Assembly (NCBI GenBank): GCA_023253615.1
Contig: JALRFZ010000101.1
Coordinates: 1-6,154 of the forward strand
Length of the DNA: 6,154 nt
Direction of reading: 5' to 3'
DNA from: Verrucomicrobiales bacterium
Lineage (GTDB): Bacteria; Verrucomicrobiota; Verrucomicrobiia; Verrucomicrobiales; DEV007
In this document: positions 1 to 4,135 of the stretch, piece after piece
Numbering within the stretch: position 1 is the first letter of the stretch
Layout: every line of letters starts with the position of its first letter
Made by a program: the position numbers and the translations under genes
Notes under the pieces: model-generated
Database searches by the model: none
What the model was told of the DNA's origin: nothing
The model's input: only the letters and a program-made list of their open reading frames with translations

Positions 1-231
1 GCCGATGGAGAGGCTCAGTCCGTGGGCGACGCAGGGAAAGTTCGCGAGGGCCTCGCGGAGGAGCTGTTCGCCCGGATCGCTGTAGGTGCGGCGCTCGCGC
101 ACAAGGTAATCCTCGGTCGAGATCTCGAGCAGGTCGATCTCGGCGCGGTGGGCGAGGGCTTCGCGATGGACGCTGAAGCGGTAGGCGAGTCCGACCCCGT
201 AGGGATCGTGGTGGGAGGCGGATGCGGACAT
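1..231 (-). CDS. DUF692 (MbnB/TglH-like) multinuclear iron-dependent oxidase, N-terminal part
   Basis: The reading frame opens at ATG 231-229 and runs off the left edge, giving 77 residues. Three landmarks in the right order match the start of DUF692 proteins: GVGLAYR (residues 12-18), DLLEISTEDYL (33-43), and AHGLSLSIG (69-77), whose His70 lies in the family's metal-ligand HGxxLSIG motif. Family knowledge: these TIM-barrel enzymes bind two or three irons and oxidise residues of RiPP precursors, most often Cys, as in methanobactin, 3-thiaglutamate and bufferin pathways; they usually act with a leader-binding partner protein. That partner is not visible and may lie beyond the edge. The gene is 121 bp downstream of the Cys-rich precursor on the same strand, so that peptide is the inferred substrate. 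At the motif usually seen as EN[YF] this protein has ED-Y. AGGAA abuts the ATG, closer than an ideal ribosome site. Family call is strong; substrate is inferred. Confidence 0.82.
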   Translation of the reverse strand, partial: MSASASHHDPYGVGLAYRFSVHREALAHRAEIDLLEISTEDYLVRERRTYSDPGEQLLREALANFPCVAHGLSLSIG

Positions 232-262
232 TTCCTGATCGGGCAAAGAGGGTCGGATGGAT

Positions 263-281
263 GACCCGACAGGGTCGGGTC
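263..281 (-). other. Perfect 8-bp hairpin upstream of the DUF692 gene
   Basis: The arms GACCCGAC (263-270) and GTCGGGTC (274-281) are perfectly complementary around a 3-nt loop. It lies in the leader of the DUF692 gene, 31 bp before its ATG, and past the T-tract of the hairpin that follows the precursor gene. No T-run follows it on either strand, so it is not a standard terminator. It could be an RNA-stability or translation element, or an operator. Confidence 0.5.
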
Positions 282-289
282 GCGGTGGG

Positions 290-343
290 AAAAAGGGGTG
301 GCGGCTCCCGCGCCGCGGGGAAGCGGGAACGCGGGGGCCGCCG
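290..343 (-). terminator. Probable intrinsic terminator after the precursor gene
   Basis: Read on the minus strand, the arm GGCGGCCCCCGC (342-331) pairs with GCGGGAGCCGCC (311-300) at 11 of 12 positions around a 19-nt loop. The stem starts 10 nt after the precursor stop codon. ACCCC and then five T's (294-290) follow the stem. The five C's and A between stem and T-tract make it a less than ideal terminator, so partial read-through into the DUF692 gene is plausible. This would give more precursor than enzyme transcript. Confidence 0.55.
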
Positions 344-352
344 TGGCTGCGA

Positions 353-709
353 TCACCAGCGGGGATAGCAGCTGTTGCGCCAGCAGTTGCGGCGCCAGCA
401 GTTGGAGAAGTAGTTCCGGCGCCAGCACCAGCCGTGGGCTTCGACCTGGCCCTCGTCGCCCGGTTCGTCCTGCGGACCGCCTTCGTAGGACGGTCCGGGC
501 TCGCCGGCGGAGGTGTAGATCTGGATCACGACCTGGCCGCCCGTGCCGGGGACCACCATTTGCGGTGCCGGGCCGACCGGTCCGGGAGCCGGACCGACGC
601 CGACGGCGCCGAGTTTTTCCTTGATCTGTTCGGCCGGGATGAGACGGCCGTCGAGTTGTTCATCGGCAATGTCGTAGAACTTGCCGTCGCTGCTTCTGAG
701 GATAGCCAT
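353..709 (-). CDS. Cys/Trp/Arg-rich RiPP precursor peptide (candidate triceptide precursor)
   Basis: This 118-residue protein is built like a RiPP precursor. Residues 1-34 form a probable leader with the stretches DGKFYDIADEQL and LIPAEQIKEKLG. Residues 35-68 are a Gly/Pro/Val-rich linker, and 69-92 an acidic linker. The C-terminal 25 residues (94-118) contain five Trp, six Arg, four Cys and four Asn. The units CWRRN (95-99), CWRRN (104-108), CWRN (109-112) and CYPR (114-117) are visible, with YFSN at 100-103. Aromatic-X-X stretches ending in Asn, Arg or Ser fit the three-residue cyclophanes made by GrrM-type enzymes, and the Cys residues are possible DUF692 targets. The gene sits 82 bp downstream of the maturase gene on the same strand. 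The ATG at 709 has no Shine-Dalgarno; its leader is rich in AACC repeats. I cannot assign a named precursor family. The gene is well supported by its context; the modification sites are inferred. Confidence 0.85.
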   Translation of the reverse strand: MAILRSSDGKFYDIADEQLDGRLIPAEQIKEKLGAVGVGPAPGPVGPAPQMVVPGTGGQVVIQIYTSAGEPGPSYEGGPQDEPGDEGQVEAHGWCWRRNYFSNCWRRNCWRNSCYPRW

Positions 710-752
710 GGGATGGAGTTGGTTTTGGGTTGGTTGGTTTTCGTTTCAGGAT

Positions 753-780
753 TTGCCGGGGCGCGGAAACGTCCCGGCAA
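753..780 (-). other. Perfect 8-bp hairpin between maturase and precursor genes
   Basis: The arms TTGCCGGG (753-760) and CCCGGCAA (773-780) are exact inverted repeats around 12 nt, and two or three further pairs (one of them G-U) can form inside. It lies between the radical SAM stop codon (792) and the precursor ATG (709). No T-tract follows on the minus strand, so it is not a typical terminator. In this position it may protect or process the mRNA so that the precursor message is more abundant than the enzyme message. Confidence 0.5.
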
Positions 781-791
781 AAGGGTTCCGG

Positions 792-2030
792 TCAGGCGCG
801 CGGAATCGGCGGGACGGTGGCGGTGATGCCGAGCTCGTCCTCGAGATCCTCGAGCACGATCTGCATCGGGATCTGCACGGTGGAGACGCACTGGCGCGTC
901 TCGGTGGAGTCGAAGGTGCCGTTCTCGTAATACTTGTTCGAGGGCGAGGCACCGCCGCAGTATTTGAAAAAGGCGCAGGTCTCGGCGCACTTCCGGTTCC
1001 CCGCCTCGATGTCGGCGAGGACGCGCTGGAAGGATTCGTTCCCCGTCGCGTCGAAGACGGATCCGGAGAGGAGGTTCCCGAAGGTGAAGGATCCGTATTT
1101 CTCCGTCGGCTGGCCGAGCAGCTCGGGAGAGAAAGAGGAGAAATTCCCGAAACAATCGACGTTGATCATGCCGAAGGGATCGGCCTCCTGGTTGTAGTAG
1201 TTGCCGTCGGGACGCGAGGACCAGCCGGGCTCGAGGATGTTGCGCTCGGCATTCTGGAACTCGCGCACGTTCAGGGGAAAGCCGTCGGCCTTGTTCCGTT
1301 CGTGGAAGCGTTTGAAGAAGGATCGGATCCGGCCGGCCGCGCCGTCGCGGTCGAGGGACGAGCTCCGGTTGGCGCCTTCGATCTCCTCGATGTTGAAGCC
1401 GATGCCGGTGATGCCGTGCCCGCGGTAGAAATCGTAGATCTCGTCGGGGCGGTCGACGGAGATGTCGGAGATCACGGTGACGACGCCGAAGGGCACGCCG
1501 TTGCGCTTGAGGCATTCCATCCCCCGCATCGCCTTGTCGAAGGTGCCCTCGCCCGAGCGGGTCTTGCGGTGGTGGTCGTGGATCTCGCGCGGTCCGTCGA
1601 GACTGATGCCGACCTCCACCTGGTGGCGGTTGAGGAATTCACACCAAGCGTCGTTGACAAGGGTGCCGTTGGTCTGGACGGAGTGGATCACGTAATCCTT
1701 CGCCTTGGGATGGCGGTTGATGATCTCGAAGGCCTTTTCATACCAGGCGATCGGCACCGCGAGGGGCTCGCCAGCGTGCCAGAGGAGGCTGAAAGGCGCG
1801 GCGGCCAGTCCGCTCGCCCAGATCTTGTCCATCACCCGTTCGAGCACGGCGTGATCCATGCGGCGCGTGTCGGCGCGGTTCGGCAGGTAGCAGTAGTCGC
1901 AGTTGATGTTGCAGAAAGGGCTCGGCTGGATCACGAGCAGGCCCATGGCGAGCCGTTCGGAATTCCGCGGAGTGAGACGGTGGGCCGGGATCGTGGCGGG
2001 GGCGGGGGCCGGGGCGAGGGTGGCGTTCAT
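792..2030 (-). CDS. Radical SAM/SPASM cyclophane-forming peptide maturase, GrrM/OscB-like
   Basis: This 412-residue enzyme has the radical SAM cluster motif CNINCDYC (Cys40, Cys44, Cys47) in the context LLVIQPSPFCNIN, then WHAGEPL (84-90) and GISLDGP (141-147). The C-terminal SPASM region carries Cys293, FSPELLG (300-306), Cys348, Cys352, Cys358 in CAFFKYCGG, the stretch SNKYYENGTF, and Cys381, which would hold extra iron-sulfur clusters. The FSPELLG and CGGASPSNK stretches are what I associate with GrrM/OscB maturases. These use S-adenosylmethionine to bond an aromatic ring to the beta-carbon of a residue two positions later. The start at 2030 gives an Ala/Pro-rich tail; Met29 (1946) is an alternative close to where family members usually begin. 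The stop is followed after 82 bp by the precursor gene, its likely substrate. Fold assignment is near certain; the exact crosslink chemistry is inferred from the family. Confidence 0.93.
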   Translation of the reverse strand: MNATLAPAPAPATIPAHRLTPRNSERLAMGLLVIQPSPFCNINCDYCYLPNRADTRRMDHAVLERVMDKIWASGLAAAPFSLLWHAGEPLAVPIAWYEKAFEIINRHPKAKDYVIHSVQTNGTLVNDAWCEFLNRHQVEVGISLDGPREIHDHHRKTRSGEGTFDKAMRGMECLKRNGVPFGVVTVISDISVDRPDEIYDFYRGHGITGIGFNIEEIEGANRSSSLDRDGAAGRIRSFFKRFHERNKADGFPLNVREFQNAERNILEPGWSSRPDGNYYNQEADPFGMINVDCFGNFSSFSPELLGQPTEKYGSFTFGNLLSGSVFDATGNESFQRVLADIEAGNRKCAETCAFFKYCGGASPSNKYYENGTFDSTETRQCVSTVQIPMQIVLEDLEDELGITATVPPIPRA

Positions 2031-2061
2031 GGCGGGTGGAAAGAGGTGGATGGTGTGAATG

Positions 2062-2223
2062 TCAGGATTCCCGGGATGGGGTGGGGATGGCTTTGCGTAC
2101 GGCGGCGCGGTGGCGTTCGCGGACGAGGGCGATGCGATCTTCGAGCGGCTGGCGGGCGCGCAGGGTGCGGCGGATCCGCAGGATTCTCGATTCGAGGGAG
2201 GAAGGAGAGGAGGAGGCCTTCAT
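2062..2223 (-). CDS. Possible small basic protein upstream of the maturase
   Basis: An ATG at 2223 opens a 53-residue frame ending in TGA 31 bp before the radical SAM start, on the same strand. About 12 of 53 residues are Arg. After a Ser-rich start, residues 9-46 look like one or two basic, amphipathic helices (LESRILRIRRTLRAR, then LEDRIALVRERHRAAV). Third codon positions are mostly G or C and the CGC, CTC and ATC codons match the real genes nearby, which argues for coding. No Shine-Dalgarno is visible, but none of the neighbours has a good one either. I do not recognise a family. It is too short for a standard leader-recognition (RRE) domain. The frame stays open upstream to an ATG at 2361, which would overlap the divergent promoter region; the 2223 start is preferred. 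Confidence 0.42.
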   Translation of the reverse strand: MKASSSPSSLESRILRIRRTLRARQPLEDRIALVRERHRAAVRKAIPTPSRES

Positions 2224-2345
2224 GCGTGAAAGAGCGTGTCGGGAGGCGGGGGAATGGCGGACGGGCTCGCGAAAAAGAACCGGCACCGATTTGGGCTTGT
2301 CTTGGGAGGGGAACCGCGCAAGGCTCCTCCGAGAGACGGTCGCGT

Positions 2346-2373
2346 TTTCCGGTCTATGCAAACCGGCCGGAAA
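2346..2373. promoter_or_regulatory. Nested inverted repeats just upstream of the ABC gene
   Basis: TTTCCGG (2346-2352) and CCGGAAA (2367-2373) are exact inverted repeats around 14 nt. Inside them CCGGT (2349-2353) and ACCGG (2362-2366) form a second, overlapping pair. The element ends 10 bp before the ABC start codon, in the 160-bp region between the divergent minus-strand genes and the ABC gene. It could be an operator or an mRNA structure covering the start region. I see no convincing -35/-10 pair on either strand in 2224-2383. Confidence 0.3.
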
Positions 2374-2383
2374 TTTTTCCCCG

Positions 2384-4135
2384 ATGACTCCGGAAGAAGA
2401 TGGCGAACGCTCCGAACCCGATCCACGGGAGATGCGCCGTCACGCGCTGCGTCTCGTGCGCGAGGTGACGGGGCGGCTCGGCTGGAAATACCGGCTGTGG
2501 ATCCCGGCGGCGGTGATCCTCTCGGCCGTGCATCTCCTGCCGCCGCGTTTCCTCCAATACTTCACCGAAGGCACGCAGACGCTCGCGGCGACAGGGGCGC
2601 CGGAGTTCCTCAGGATGCTCGTGATCTTCGGCCTCGCCGTGGGCGTGGTGCAGTGGATCGCGATGATGCTCGACGGCATCCTCGGAGAATGGCTGCGCCT
2701 CATCGTCGGCATCGGATTGAAACGCGACGCGGTGCGCTCGCTGACCTCGATGCGGATCGACGCGCTCGATTCGGCGCGGCGCGGCGACTGGATGACACGC
2801 CTCACCGGCGATCTCTACACCGCCGAGGATTTTCTCACGCAATCGATCCCGCAACAGATCACCCAGGCGACGATGCTGCTGGGCACGGCGGTCGTATTTT
2901 TCCACCACAGCGGTCCGGTCGCCTGCATCCCGCTCGTCGCGGCGCTGGTGCTGGCGTGGCTGAACATCGTGGTGCAGCGGCGCATGGGGCCCGTGCTCGG
3001 GCGCGCGCGGGAGATCGAGGGCGGGGTCTTCCAGTCGATGATCGAGACCTTCGAAGGCCTGCGCACGATCCGCACCTACGGGAGCGGGGCCTTCTCACTG
3101 GCGCGGCTCGACCGGCAGCTCTCCGGTCTCTATCAGGCGGGAATGCGAATCACGAAATCGATGGCGGCGCTGATGGGTGCGAACGAAGTGGTGGGGCAGC
3201 TCGTCATCACCGGCGTGCTCACCCTCGTCGCCTACCGCGTGCGCGGCGGGGCCCTCACCGCGGAGGACGCCCTCGTCTATCCCTTCTACATCACGCTCTT
3301 CCTCGGATCGGCGAAGTCGCTCGTCGCCTCGGCCTACGATTGGAACCGCTTTTTCATCGAAGGCGGCCGGCTCGCCGCGCTCCTCTACGACGATTCCACG
3401 AAGGAGGCGGACGGCGAAGAGCGTTTTGGTGGTTTTGTCAGGGAGGCGGACCGGGTCGTGCGCTTCGCGGCGCGCGGCGTGACGATCGCCTACGGTGACG
3501 CGCCGCCGGTGGTGTCGGATCAATCGCTGGAGCTGGAGCGCGGCGGGATCGTCGCCCTGATGGGGCAGTCGGGCTGCGGCAAGTCGACCCTCGTCGAGAG
3601 TCTCGCGGGGCTGCGGCGCGCCGCCGGCGGCACGTTCGCCGCGACGCTCGACGATGGAGCGACGCGCGAATTCCCCCAGGCGCCGCCCTTTCTCTGCGCC
3701 TTCGTCGAGCAACAGGCCTATCTCTTCGTCGGCACGATCCGGGAGAACATCGCGCTCGGATCGCCGGAGATCGCCGACGCCGCGGTCTGGCGCGCGCTGG
3801 AGGAAGTGGGGCTGCGGGCCGTGGTGGAGCGGCGCGGCGGGCTCGATCACCTCCTCGCCGATCGCGGGCGCAATCTCAGCGTGGGGCAGCAGTACCGCCT
3901 CGCCCTCTGCCGTGCGCTCGTTTCCGGACGCCCCTTCCTGCTGATGGACGAGCCTTTCGCCGCGCTCGATGTCGAGTCGGTCGACCGGGTCGTGGAGGTG
4001 CTGGAGGCGGAGAAGGCGAAGGGCACGGGCGTGCTGCTGGTCACCCACCTGCTGCCCGCGACGCTCGCACCCGACCGCATCGTGCAGCTCGATCCCGTCC
4101 TCAACGTCCCAGCAGGAACGGACCGGCCAGATTGA
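2384..4135 (+). CDS. ABC exporter half-transporter (membrane domain fused to ATPase)
   Basis: This 583-residue protein has the normal length for an exporter half-transporter working as a homodimer in the inner membrane. Hydrophobic segments lie at about residues 37-60, 76-98, 162-178, 179-197, 266-285 and 297-317. The ATPase domain shows Walker A GQSGCGKS (394-401), a Q-loop in FVEQQAYLF (440-448), the signature LSVGQ (498-502, a variant of LSGGQ), Walker B FLLMDEP (518-524) with D-loop ALD, and the switch His555 in VTHLL. There is no C39 peptidase domain at the N-terminus, so it would not cut a leader itself. The frame is open back to 2036, but the upstream part is Arg-rich and low in hydrophobic pattern, so ATG 2384 is chosen; Met17 (2432) is possible. 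It is divergent from the RiPP genes, which makes product export or self-protection a fair inference; the substrate is not shown by sequence. Confidence 0.92.
   Translation: MTPEEDGERSEPDPREMRRHALRLVREVTGRLGWKYRLWIPAAVILSAVHLLPPRFLQYFTEGTQTLAATGAPEFLRMLVIFGLAVGVVQWIAMMLDGILGEWLRLIVGIGLKRDAVRSLTSMRIDALDSARRGDWMTRLTGDLYTAEDFLTQSIPQQITQATMLLGTAVVFFHHSGPVACIPLVAALVLAWLNIVVQRRMGPVLGRAREIEGGVFQSMIETFEGLRTIRTYGSGAFSLARLDRQLSGLYQAGMRITKSMAALMGANEVVGQLVITGVLTLVAYRVRGGALTAEDALVYPFYITLFLGSAKSLVASAYDWNRFFIEGGRLAALLYDDSTKEADGEERFGGFVREADRVVRFAARGVTIAYGDAPPVVSDQSLELERGGIVALMGQSGCGKSTLVESLAGLRRAAGGTFAATLDDGATREFPQAPPFLCAFVEQQAYLFVGTIRENIALGSPEIADAAVWRALEEVGLRAVVERRGGLDHLLADRGRNLSVGQQYRLALCRALVSGRPFLLMDEPFAALDVESVDRVVEVLEAEKAKGTGVLLVTHLLPATLAPDRIVQLDPVLNVPAGTDRPD

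Noticed and set aside
374..427. CRISPR-like or tandem repeat array
   Set aside because: The repeated blocks are 12-15 bp, in frame and without spacers; they encode the repeated Cys-Trp-Arg-Asn units of the precursor core.
353..430. Precursor C-terminus as a zinc finger or other Cys metal site
   Set aside because: The Cys spacing (9, 5, 5) lacks CxxC pairs, and the adjacent maturase and DUF692 genes explain a Cys/aromatic core better.
753..780. Intrinsic terminator after the maturase gene
   Set aside because: The stem is good, but no T-tract follows on the minus strand and the precursor gene lies just downstream.
2036..2383. N-terminal extension of the ABC protein by 116 residues in the same open frame
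   Set aside because: The extension is Arg-rich, has no resemblance to exporter N-termini and runs antisense to the likely 53-residue gene; starting at 2384 gives the usual family length.
681..2387. Long plus-strand open frame of 568 residues opposite the maturase
   Set aside because: It is a shadow of the radical SAM gene in high-GC DNA, with no recognisable motifs, while the minus strand carries clear cluster and SPASM cysteines.
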